From Pseudomonadota bacterium (lineage in GTDB: Bacteria > Pseudomonadota > Gammaproteobacteria > Burkholderiales > Rhodocyclaceae), in NCBI GenBank assembly GCA_021811225.1, contig JAJZPJ010000049.1, positions 1 to 14,846 of the forward strand: a stretch of 14,846 nucleotides of DNA, written 5' to 3'. The notes beneath the pieces are model-generated. The model was not told where the DNA came from. It worked only from the letters and a program-made list of their open reading frames with translations, and made no database searches. This document shows, piece after piece, positions 1-8,187 of the stretch. Position numbers and translations under genes: made by a program. Every line of letters begins with the position of its first letter. Position 1 is the stretch's first letter.

Positions 1-2328
1 CAGCGGCACGGAGGCGCCGCTGGCGCTGCGGATGGTGTAGTTCTGCAGCTGCTCGGCGTTCAGCCGGAAGCGCTGCTGCACCTGGGGGATGACCTTGTAG
101 GAGCGGTCGTCGAGGCTGAAGTAATTGACGTAGCCGCCGCCCAGCATGGCCGAGAGCGCGCCGCCGACGTCGTGCATCGAGAGTCCGAGCTGGGCGGTCA
201 GGTTGCGGTCGATGATCACCTTGGACTGGGGCAGGTCGTACTTGAGGTCGTTGTCGAGGAAGATGAACATGCCGCTCTTCTGCGCGTCCTGCAGGAATTT
301 CTCGGCCACCTGGTTCAGGCGGTCGAAGGAATCGGTGGTCTGGATCACGAACTGGATCGGCAGGCCCCGGCTGCCCGGCAGGGGCGGCGGCTGGAAGGCC
401 ACCGCGCGGATGCCGGCAATGCGGCTGATCGCCTGCTGGATCTGCGGCTGCAATTGCTCTGCGGTCGCTTTACGCGCATCCCAGGGCTTCAGCACCATGC
501 CGGCGATCGACTGGCCGGGCATGTCGAGCTGGAACACGTGGTCGGTCTCGGCGTGCTGCTTGAAGGCCTGATAGACGGCGTGGGAGTACATCTGCCGCTG
601 CTGCAGCGTGGCGTCGGGCGCCGAGGTCGAGGAGGTGATGATCACGCCCTGGTCCTCCTGCGGCGCGAGCTCGGATTTCGCACCGGCGTAGAGGAAGTAG
701 ATGCTGCCGATGATGATCGCGGCGAAGGCCACGGTCACCGGGACGGTGTTGAGCGTGCCGTGCAAGAGACGCTGGTAGCGCTGGTGCAGCGCTTCGAAGC
801 GGCGGTCGAGGAAGCGCACGAATTTTGCCTGCCAGCCCGTCTCAGAGGGGCTGTGAGGTCTCAGCAGGCGCGAGCACATCATCGGCGACAGGGTCAGCGC
901 CACGATCCCGGAGATGGTCACGGCGCCGACCAGGGTGAAGGCGAACTCGGTGAACAGCGCGCCGGTTAAGCCGCCCATGAAGCCGATCGGGATGTACACG
1001 GCGATCAGCACCGTGGTCATGACGACGATCGGATTGGCCAGTTCCCGCGCCGCCTGCAGCGCCGCCTGCAGCGGCGGCAGCCCCTCCTCGAGGTGGCGGT
1101 CGACGTTCTCGACCACGATGATGGCGTCGTCGACCACCAGGCCGATGGCCAGCACCAGGGCGAGCAGGGTGAGCAGGTTGATCGAGAAGCCGAACAGCAG
1201 CATCACCGTGAAGGTCCCGACCAGCGACAAGGGAATGGCGATGGTCGGGATCAGCACCGAGCGCACCGAGCCCAGGAAGGCGAAGACCACCAGGGTGACG
1301 ATCAGCAGCGCCTCGATCAGCGAGTGTTCGACCTCGGTGATCGAGCTGGTCACGAAGCGGGTCGAGTCATAGACGATCTGCCCGTTCAGACCCTCGGGAA
1401 ACTGCTTCTGGATGTCCGGGAAGGCGTCGCGCACGCGCTTGATCACGTCGAGCAGGTTGGCCGAGGGCGCCACCTGGATGCCGATGAACACGCCTTTCTG
1501 GCCGTCGAAGGCCACCTGCGACTCGTAATCCTCGGAGCCCAGCGTGACCTTGGCGACGTCCTCGAGGCGGACGACGGCGCCGCCTTGCTGCTTGATGATC
1601 AGCTTGCGGAAGTCGTCGAGCGAGTGCAGGCTGGTGGAGGCGGTGAGATTGACCTGGACCATCTGCCCCTTGGTGCTGCCCACCGCCGAGAGATAGTCGT
1701 TGCTGGCCAGGGCGGTCTGCACGTCCGCGGCGGTGAGACCGTAGGCGGTCAGTTTCTGCGGGTCGAGCCAGGCGCGCAGGGCGAAGAGCTTGCCGCCCAA
1801 GATCTCCGCGGTCTGCACGCCTTCGACCGCCTGCAGTTTCGGCTGCACCACGCGGGTCAGATAATCGGTGATCTGGTTTGAGGTCAGGGCGGCGCTGGAG
1901 AAGCCGATGTACATGGCGTCGGTGGTCTGGCCGATCTGGACGCTCAGGACCGGCTGCTGCGCGTTGGGCGGCAGCTTGTTCACCACCGCATTGACCTTGG
2001 TGTTGATCTCGGTCAGCGCCTTGTCCGCGGGATAGTTGAGCCGCAGATTGGCGGTGATGGTGCTTAAGCCCTGGGTGCTGGTCGAGGTCATGTAATCGAT
2101 GCCGTTGGCCTGGGCGATCGAGTTCTCCAGCGGCGTGGTGATGAAGCCCGCGACCAGGGACGGGTCCGCTCCGGTGTAAGCGGTGGTCACCGTGACCACG
2201 GCGTTCTCGGTGCGCGGAAACTGCAGCACCGGCAGCTGGACGATCGAGCGCAGGCCGAGCACGAACAGCAGCAGGCTCACGACCGTCGCCAGCACCGGGC
2301 GGCGGATGAAGATGTCGGTGAATTTCAT
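1..2328 (-). CDS. RND (HAE1-type) multidrug efflux pump, inner-membrane subunit, 3'-truncated by the window edge
   Basis: This gene encodes the proton-driven inner-membrane pump of a tripartite efflux system. The open frame on the minus strand starts at the ATG at 2328 (MKFTDIFIRRPVLATVV, the usual N-terminal amphipathic segment leading into TM1) and runs 776 codons to the left edge without a stop. Full-length relatives have about 1,020-1,050 residues, so roughly a quarter is missing, including TM10 with its proton-relay lysine. The two adjacent aspartates of the TM4 proton relay are present (D400-D401 in LVVDDAIIVVENV, equivalent to AcrB D407-D408). The large periplasmic loop after TM1 is intact. 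From memory the sequence resembles MexI/VexF more than AcrB; this is family recognition and no alignment was run. It begins 13 nt after the adaptor gene's stop and is the last gene of the operon visible here. Substrates cannot be predicted. Confidence 0.95.
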   Translation of the reverse strand, partial: MKFTDIFIRRPVLATVVSLLLFVLGLRSIVQLPVLQFPRTENAVVTVTTAYTGADPSLVAGFITTPLENSIAQANGIDYMTSTSTQGLSTITANLRLNYPADKALTEINTKVNAVVNKLPPNAQQPVLSVQIGQTTDAMYIGFSSAALTSNQITDYLTRVVQPKLQAVEGVQTAEILGGKLFALRAWLDPQKLTAYGLTAADVQTALASNDYLSAVGSTKGQMVQVNLTASTSLHSLDDFRKLIIKQQGGAVVRLEDVAKVTLGSEDYESQVAFDGQKGVFIGIQVAPSANLLDVIKRVRDAFPDIQKQFPEGLNGQIVYDSTRFVTSSITEVEHSLIEALLIVTLVVFAFLGSVRSVLIPTIAIPLSLVGTFTVMLLFGFSINLLTLLALVLAIGLVVDDAIIVVENVDRHLEEGLPPLQAALQAARELANPIVVMTTVLIAVYIPIGFMGGLTGALFTEFAFTLVGAVTISGIVALTLSPMMCSRLLRPHSPSETGWQAKFVRFLDRRFEALHQRYQRLLHGTLNTVPVTVAFAAIIIGSIYFLYAGAKSELAPQEDQGVIITSSTSAPDATLQQRQMYSHAVYQAFKQHAETDHVFQLDMPGQSIAGMVLKPWDARKATAEQLQPQIQQAISRIAGIRAVAFQPPPLPGSRGLPIQFVIQTTDSFDRLNQVAEKFLQDAQKSGMFIFLDNDLKYDLPQSKVIIDRNLTAQLGLSMHDVGGALSAMLGGGYVNYFSLDDRSYKVIPQVQQRFRLNAEQLQNYTIRSASGASVPL

Positions 2329-2341
2329 GCCGTTTGTCCGG

Positions 2342-3472
2342 TCACTCGTCCTGGGGCTTGGGCGCCGGGTCGTCGGTCGGTTCGATCGAGTTGTCGATCA
2401 CCACCGGCGAGCCGTTGCGCAGCTTGATCTGGCCCGAGGTCACCACCCGATCGCCGGGCTTCAAGCCCTTGACGATCGCCACCTGATCGCCGCGGGTGGC
2501 GCCGGTGGTCACGAAACGCTGCTTGACGATCAGCCGCGGCTTGCCGTCCAGTCCCTTGCCGTCGTTCTCCACCAGATAGACGAGGTTGCCGTAGGGGTTG
2601 TAGGAGATCGCCGTCTGCGGCAGGGTGATCTGGCCCTCGGGCTTGCCCACCTCGAGGTCGGTGAGCGCGAACATGCCCGGCAGCAGTTCGTTCCTGGGGT
2701 TGCGGATGGCCGCGCGGATCATGACGTTGCGCGTGCCCGGGTCGATCTTGGGGTCGATCGCCATGATCTTGCCGACGAAGGTCTTGCCCGGGAAAGCGTC
2801 GGTCCGCACCGACACCTTCTGGCCGAGCTCGATCTGGCCGACCGATTTCTGCGGCAGATTGAAGTCGACGAAGATCGGGTCGAGCGCCTGCAAGGTGACG
2901 ATCTTGGCGCCGGCGTTGAGGTATTGGCCGAGGCTGACCGCGCGTATGCCGAGGCGGCCGGCGAAGGGCGCGCGGATGCGCTTCTTGTCTATTTGCGCCT
3001 GCTGCTCGGCCACTTGCGCGGCGCTGGCCTGCACATTGGCGCGGTCGCTGTCCAGCACCGCCTGGCTCACGGCGTGCGCGCGGAATTGCTCGCGGTCCCG
3101 GGCATAGGTGCTCCTGGCCAGCAGCGCCGCCGCTTGCAGGACGTGCAACTGGGCGATGTCGGCGGCCGCGTTCATTTTCAGCAGCAGCTTGCCGGCATGG
3201 ACCTGTTCGCCCGACTTGAAATCGATGGAGGAGACGATGCCGCTCACCTCCGGCGCCAGATCCGTCCCTTCGCGGGCGGTCAGCGAGCCGACCGCTTCGA
3301 GCTGGGATTGCCAGGCCTGCAGGACTGCCTTGACGGCCGACACGGTCTGCACCGGGGCGGCTTGCGTGGCCATGAATTTCTTGATCATGTGGCCCTTGAA
3401 CGCCTGGAAGCCGAAAATCGCGCCGAGCAGGGTGCCGACCAGCGCCAGCATGATCACCATACGTTTAGTCAT
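2342..3472 (-). CDS. RND efflux periplasmic adaptor (membrane fusion protein), MexH-like
   Basis: This adaptor bridges the inner-membrane pump and the outer-membrane channel. I place the start at 3472 (MTKRMVIMLALVG), giving 376 aa. A GGAG lies 9 nt upstream of this ATG, and the start sits in an ATGACTAA overlap with the preceding gene's stop. An in-frame ATG at 3487 would add five residues, but its own codons contain that GGAG and its nearest purine-rich site is about 16 nt away. Residues about 6-24 form an N-terminal membrane anchor. No lipobox cysteine is present, so the protein is anchored by a helix and not lipidated. The lipoyl/barrel-sandwich halves flank a coiled-coil hairpin (about 100-165). 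The family motif RIRAPFAGRLGIR is present, as is the late TRNVMIRA...LLPGMFA stretch typical of RND adaptors. It lies between the channel and pump genes. Confidence 0.94.
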   Translation of the reverse strand: MTKRMVIMLALVGTLLGAIFGFQAFKGHMIKKFMATQAAPVQTVSAVKAVLQAWQSQLEAVGSLTAREGTDLAPEVSGIVSSIDFKSGEQVHAGKLLLKMNAAADIAQLHVLQAAALLARSTYARDREQFRAHAVSQAVLDSDRANVQASAAQVAEQQAQIDKKRIRAPFAGRLGIRAVSLGQYLNAGAKIVTLQALDPIFVDFNLPQKSVGQIELGQKVSVRTDAFPGKTFVGKIMAIDPKIDPGTRNVMIRAAIRNPRNELLPGMFALTDLEVGKPEGQITLPQTAISYNPYGNLVYLVENDGKGLDGKPRLIVKQRFVTTGATRGDQVAIVKGLKPGDRVVTSGQIKLRNGSPVVIDNSIEPTDDPAPKPQDE

Positions 3473-4982
3473 GTGCAGACTCTCCATGCGGAGCGGGCTC
3501 GCCGCTCCTCTTCGATATCGCGCCGGGTGCCGCCGAGGTTCGATTCCACCAGCCGCCGCCCAAGGACTGGAACAGCGCGGCGGTATCGGCGTAGCGGGCG
3601 GCCTGGGCCTTGATCAGGTTGATGCGCGCCTGGGCTTCGTCGCGCTGGGCGGCGGCCAGGGTCAGGTAGCTCACCGCGCCGAGTGAAAACTGCGTCTGCG
3701 CGAGCTCCAGACTGTCTTTGGCGGCGCTCGAGAATTGCGCCTGGGCTTCCAGCGTCTGGGCGTCGTCGGACAGCGCGCGCAGGCTGTCCGCGACGTTCTG
3801 GAAGGCATTGACCACGGTCTGCCGGTATTGTCCCGCCGCCTGGTCGAGCGCGGACTGGGCGGCACGACGCTTGGCGCTCAATTCGCCGCCGTTGAAGACC
3901 GGCTGCAGTATCCCGGCGCCGAGATTCCAGATGGCGTTCCTGGCGCCGAACAGCGAGCTGGCGGTGAGCGCCTGACTGCCGAGGGCAGCGCTCAGGGTGA
4001 CTTGGGGATAGAGATTGGCGGTGGCCACCCCGACGCCGGCGCTGGCCTGGTGCAAAAGCGCTTCTGCGGCGCGGATGTCCGGCCGCTGGCGGGCCAGTGC
4101 AGATGGCAGACTCACCGGCAGCACGGTCGGCAAGTGCAGCGCGTCGAGCTGGAACTCGGGCGTTCCCGCTTCGTCGGGCAGGCGGCCGACCAGCGCGGCG
4201 AGCGCGTGACGGCTGAAGGAGAGTTGTTTTTCCAGAGGCGGCAGCGTGGCTCGGGCCGCGGCCAGTTGCGAGCGCTGCAGCAGCACCGCCGAGCGCGCCA
4301 CGGCACCCAGTTCGAACTGCCGCTCGGTCACCGCCAGGAGCCGCCGATCCGCGGCGATGGCTGCCCGGGTCGCTGAAATCTGCCCGCGCAGCGAGGCTTC
4401 CTGGACGGCGGTGGTGACGATGTTGGCGGAGAGCGACAGGTAGGCCGCTTCCAGCTGATAGCGCTGGTAATCCACTTGGGCTTGCAGGGCTTCCAGCTGG
4501 CGCCGCGCGGCGCCGAACAGATCGAGTCCGTAGGAAACATTGACCGAGGCGTTGTAGAGCTTGAACTCCTGGCTGGAAGATCTGGTGGTCAGGCCGGTGA
4601 TGCGCTGCTTCGTCGCCTGGAGACTGGCATCGACGCTGGGATAGAGCAGTCCGTCTCCGGCCGCCAGGTTTTCCTGAGCGGCGGCAAGCGCCGCCCGGGC
4701 CGCTGCGAGCGACGGATTGCCGGCCAGGCCCTGCTCGACCAAGCGGTCCAGGGCCGGCGAACGGAACAGGGACCACCACTGGGCCGAGACGTCCCGCGCA
4801 ATCGCAAAACGCTGCGCCGCGCCGCCCCCGACCGCTGCGGCGGCGGTCTGCGGCGGCAGCTTCGTTGCCGTGTAGCCGCTGGCGACCGGCGCCGCAGGCG
4901 TATGGAAATCGGGACCGACGGCACAGCCGGCCAGGGCCGCCGCCGCGGTGGCGACGACTATGCGCACGGATGCCGCTTTCAT
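3465..4982 (-). CDS. Outer-membrane efflux lipoprotein channel (NodT/OprM family)
   Basis: This 505-aa protein is the outer-membrane exit duct of the efflux system. It has a lipoprotein signal peptide ending in the lipobox LAGC (residues 17-20), so Cys20 should be lipidated, followed by the family hallmark AVGPDF. Two tandem OEP (TolC-like) repeats follow, rich in Ala/Gln/Leu heptads. The typical segments RPDIRAAEALLHQASAGVGVA, split here as RPDIRAAEALL and GVATANLYPQ, are present, as is a C-terminal QAARYADTAALFQSLGGGWW. Length is normal for the family (about 460-510 aa). AGGAG lies 12 nt upstream of the ATG, a slightly long spacing, but no better start is visible. The gene is first in the operon, its 3' end overlaps the adaptor start by 8 nt, and it is divergent from groES. 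No adjacent TetR/MarR/LysR-type regulator gene is visible. Confidence 0.94.
   Translation of the reverse strand: MKAASVRIVVATAAAALAGCAVGPDFHTPAAPVASGYTATKLPPQTAAAAVGGGAAQRFAIARDVSAQWWSLFRSPALDRLVEQGLAGNPSLAAARAALAAAQENLAAGDGLLYPSVDASLQATKQRITGLTTRSSSQEFKLYNASVNVSYGLDLFGAARRQLEALQAQVDYQRYQLEAAYLSLSANIVTTAVQEASLRGQISATRAAIAADRRLLAVTERQFELGAVARSAVLLQRSQLAAARATLPPLEKQLSFSRHALAALVGRLPDEAGTPEFQLDALHLPTVLPVSLPSALARQRPDIRAAEALLHQASAGVGVATANLYPQVTLSAALGSQALTASSLFGARNAIWNLGAGILQPVFNGGELSAKRRAAQSALDQAAGQYRQTVVNAFQNVADSLRALSDDAQTLEAQAQFSSAAKDSLELAQTQFSLGAVSYLTLAAAQRDEAQARINLIKAQAARYADTAALFQSLGGGWWNRTSAAPGAISKRSGEPAPHGESAHD
3473..3485 (-). promoter_or_regulatory. Ribosome binding site and spacer that decide the adaptor start
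   Basis: On the minus strand GGAG (3485-3482) is followed by a 9-nt spacer and the ATG at 3472. It lies inside the last codons of the upstream channel gene, as expected for translational coupling. This supports 3472 over the in-frame ATG at 3487. Confidence 0.6.
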
Positions 4983-5172
4983 GATGACTAAGAACTCCTG
5001 TCGCTCGATCGAAGCGGATACTGGGATGGGCCGATCAGGGTCGGCATCTTACACTGCTTTGAGCTTGCCCTGAGGCGGAATCGGGCGCAGGGCCCCGTCC
5101 CGACTGGCGCACGTCCGCTGTCCGCCGTGAGCGTCGCCGCCTGCCGGCCGCGGACATTTTTCGCATTCGCCC
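4983..5172. other. Divergent intergenic region, efflux-operon side
   Basis: This is the left part of the 316-bp gap between the efflux operon (leftward) and groES (rightward). It must hold the efflux promoter and leader. On the minus strand I see only a weak -10 candidate (TAAGAT, near 5047-5052) with no convincing -35. A short inverted repeat GCCGA-N6-TCGGC (5030-5045) lies between that candidate and the channel gene, and could be an operator or a leader hairpin. No gene is supported here. Confidence 0.4.
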
Positions 5173-5201
5173 TTGAAATAGGGGGGCGTAAGCCCTATTA
5201 T
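5173..5201 (+). promoter_or_regulatory. groE promoter, readable as both sigma-70 and sigma-32 (heat shock)
   Basis: TTGAAA (5173-5178) is followed after exactly 17 nt by TATTAT (5196-5201), a near-consensus sigma-70 promoter. The same bases read as a heat-shock promoter: CTTGAAA (5172-5178), 14 nt, then CCCTATTA (5193-5200), close to the sigma-32 form CTTGAAA-N-CCCCATnT. Both readings place transcription start near 5208, leaving a leader of about 90 nt before groES. The start point falls inside the CIRCE operator, so a repressor bound there would block initiation. Confidence 0.82.
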
Positions 5202-5227
5202 TAGCACTCGTCGGCAGCGAGTGCTAA
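5201..5227. promoter_or_regulatory. CIRCE operator (HrcA binding site)
   Basis: The inverted repeat TTAGCACTC (5201-5209), a 9-nt spacer (5210-5218) and GAGTGCTAA (5219-5227) match the CIRCE consensus with no mismatch in either arm. CIRCE is bound by HrcA, which represses groE and is itself kept active by GroEL, giving feedback control. The element overlaps the last base of the -10 hexamer and the predicted start point. hrcA is not in the window and should lie elsewhere in the genome. Confidence 0.97.
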
Positions 5228-5298
5228 TAACCTGCCTCCGCCCGATCAATCAACGGCGCAGCAAGCGCCATTGCCCGTAGCCCAAAAAGGAGAAGTCA

Positions 5299-5589
5299 AT
5301 GAAAATTCGTCCCTTACATGATCGCGTGATCGTCAAGCGCTTGGAAGAAGAGCGCAAGACGGCCTCCGGTATCGTCATTCCCGACACCGCCGCCGAGAAA
5401 CCCGATCAAGGCGAGGTCATCGCCATCGGCAATGGCAAGATCCTCGATGATGGCAAGGTCCGTGCGCTGGCCGTCAAGGTCGGCGACCGCGTGCTGTTCG
5501 GCAAGTACTCCGGCCAGACCGTCAAGGTCGATGGCGACGAGCTGCTGGTCATGCGCGAAGAAGACATCATGGGCGTGGTCGAAGCCTAA
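5299..5589 (+). CDS. groES: Co-chaperonin GroES (Hsp10)
   Basis: GroES forms the heptameric lid of the cytoplasmic GroEL folding chamber. The 96-aa product has the family's normal length. It starts MKIRPLHDRVIVKR, and its mobile loop (about 17-34) carries the hydrophobic tripeptide IVI (25-27) that docks on the GroEL apical domain. The roof and core signature VKVGDRVLFGKYSG and the C-terminal MREEDIMGVVEA are intact. A good AGGAG lies 6 nt upstream of the ATG. It is the first gene of the CIRCE-controlled groES-groEL operon and is separated from groEL by 26 nt. Confidence 0.99.
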   Translation: MKIRPLHDRVIVKRLEEERKTASGIVIPDTAAEKPDQGEVIAIGNGKILDDGKVRALAVKVGDRVLFGKYSGQTVKVDGDELLVMREEDIMGVVEA

Positions 5590-5615
5590 TCTGAACACTC
5601 TAGGAGATAAAGAGA

Positions 5616-7280
<1,665 letters not shown>

Positions 7281-7282
7281 CG

Positions 7283-7320
7283 CAGGCGCAAGCCTGAGTC
7301 GCTCCCCGCAAGAGCGGGGA
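7283..7320 (+). other. Two tandem hairpins between groEL and its terminator
   Basis: Directly after the groEL stop, CAGGC-GCAA-GCCTG (7283-7296) forms a stem with a GNRA-type loop. It is followed by TCCCCGC-AAGA-GCGGGGA (7303-7320), a 7-bp GC-rich stem. Neither has a following T-run, so they are not terminators themselves. They may protect the 3' end of the groEL mRNA, which is inference. Confidence 0.55.
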
Positions 7321-7331
7321 TCCGCCTCCAG

Positions 7332-7360
7332 AAAAAGCCCTGCTTCGGCAGGGCTTTTTT
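7332..7360 (+). terminator. Intrinsic terminator of groESL
   Basis: AAAAAGCCCTGC (7332-7343), loop TTCG (7344-7347) and GCAGGGCTTTTT (7348-7359) form a 12-bp stem closed by a C(UUCG)G tetraloop and ending in six T residues. The A-run on the 5' side means it could also terminate transcription from the opposite direction. It separates groESL from the downstream response regulator. Confidence 0.95.
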
Positions 7361-7408
7361 ATGGTGCACCGCAAGGGGATTTGTGACGCCGAAGCCCGTT
7401 GTACCCTG

Positions 7409-7417
7409 TGCTAAACT
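7409..7417 (+). promoter_or_regulatory. Extended -10 promoter of the response-regulator gene
   Basis: TG (7409-7410), one base, then TAAACT (7412-7417) forms an extended -10 element. No -35 match is seen at the usual distance. Standard spacing puts the start of transcription at 7424, which is the A of the gene's ATG. No purine-rich ribosome site precedes the ATG (TTTCCCG is immediately upstream), which fits a leaderless transcript. Confidence 0.5.
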
Positions 7418-7423
7418 TTCCCG

Positions 7424-8137
7424 ATGAGAATTCTCCTGGCCGAGGATGAACCCCCCATCGCCGAAGCGCTGGTGCGTTCTCTCCGTTACGCCGGGTATGC
7501 CGTCGACGCCGTTGCCAACGGCAGCGATGCCGATGCGGCGCTCACCAGTCAGTCGTTCGACCTTCTGATCCTCGACCTCGGCCTGCCGCGGCTATCCGGC
7601 CTGGAAGTGTTGCGCCGCCTGAGGGCGCGCAAGACGACGCTGCCGGTACTGATCCTCTCCGCCCAGGACTGTGTCGAGGACCGTGTCCGCTGTCTGGATG
7701 CCGGCGCCGATGACCATCTCGGCAAACCCTTCGCGCTGCGCGAACTCGAAGCGCGGGTTCGGGCGCTGACCCGGCGCGGCGCGGTGATGCCGGCGCAGAT
7801 AGACTTCGGCCAACTGGCTTACTTTCAGGCCGATCGGGTGGTCAAGATCGACGGCCAGACCGTCGATCTCTCGGCGCGCGAACTGGGCTTGCTCGAAATC
7901 TTGCTGCTGCGCGCCGGCCGCATGGTCAGCAAGGAGCAACTGGTCGAGCAGCTGTGCTGCTGGGACTCCGAGGTGAGCACCAACGCGATCGAGGTCTATG
8001 TGCACCGCCTGCGCAAGAAACTGGACGGCGCCGGCGTCAGAATCGCTACCGTGCGTGGTCTTGGCTACTGCCTGGAAAAATCCGATGCTTGGTCGGGCGG
8101 CGAAGACGTCCCCATCCGGACCGCTGCTGACTGTTGA
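7424..8137 (+). CDS. OmpR-family response regulator (TctD/QseB-like), orphan
   Basis: This 237-aa protein is a two-component transcription regulator. The receiver domain (about 1-115) starts MRILLAEDEPP with acidic residues E7-D8. It carries the phospho-acceptor D51 in LLILDLGLP, switch serine S79, and K101 in DDHLGKPF, where family members usually have Y-L-V/T-K-P-F. A winged-helix DNA-binding domain (about 125-220) follows, with LSARELGLLEILL, the recognition-helix region STNAIEVYVHRLRKKL and the wing RGLGY (211-215). A short non-conserved tail ends the protein. The only ATG giving the conserved receiver start is at 7424, and it has no ribosome binding site. No histidine kinase is adjacent on either side. 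Position next to acs suggests control of that operon, but this is inference. TctD-type members regulate carboxylate transport in other bacteria; the target here is unknown. Confidence 0.9.
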   Translation: MRILLAEDEPPIAEALVRSLRYAGYAVDAVANGSDADAALTSQSFDLLILDLGLPRLSGLEVLRRLRARKTTLPVLILSAQDCVEDRVRCLDAGADDHLGKPFALRELEARVRALTRRGAVMPAQIDFGQLAYFQADRVVKIDGQTVDLSARELGLLEILLLRAGRMVSKEQLVEQLCCWDSEVSTNAIEVYVHRLRKKLDGAGVRIATVRGLGYCLEKSDAWSGGEDVPIRTAADC

Positions 8138-8138
8138 G

Positions 8139-8165
8139 TTTGCAAAACTGTAAGTTTCGCGTCAG
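8139..8165. promoter_or_regulatory. Putative regulator binding sites upstream of acs
   Basis: TTTGCAAA (8139-8146) is a perfect palindrome centred about 45.5 nt before the predicted acs start point. The same core is bound by RamB/ScfR/PccR-type short-chain acyl-CoA regulators in other bacteria. It overlaps AAACT-GTA-AGTTT (8145-8157), another perfect inverted repeat. GTAAG (8150-8154) and GTCAG (8161-8165) form an imperfect direct repeat with an 11-nt period, the layout of OmpR-family regulator sites. Which of these is used cannot be told from sequence. Confidence 0.45.
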
Positions 8166-8172
8166 CTAGCGC

Positions 8173-8181
8173 TGCTAAGCT
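8173..8181 (+). promoter_or_regulatory. Extended -10 promoter of the acs operon
   Basis: TG (8173-8174), one base, then TAAGCT (8176-8181) closely resembles the response-regulator promoter at 7409. No -35 consensus is present at the correct distance, and the candidate regulator sites occupy that place, as at an activator-dependent promoter. The predicted start is A8188, giving a leader of about 146 nt. Confidence 0.5.
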
Positions 8182-8187
8182 CGCCCC

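Noticed and set aside
2183..3613. 476-codon plus-strand frame across the adaptor gene
   Set aside because: It spans three genes on the other strand, has low-complexity composition, and conflicts with well-supported RND components.
5049..5249. 66-codon minus-strand frame in the divergent region
   Set aside because: It runs through the groE promoter and the CIRCE operator, with no ribosome site or similarity to a known family.
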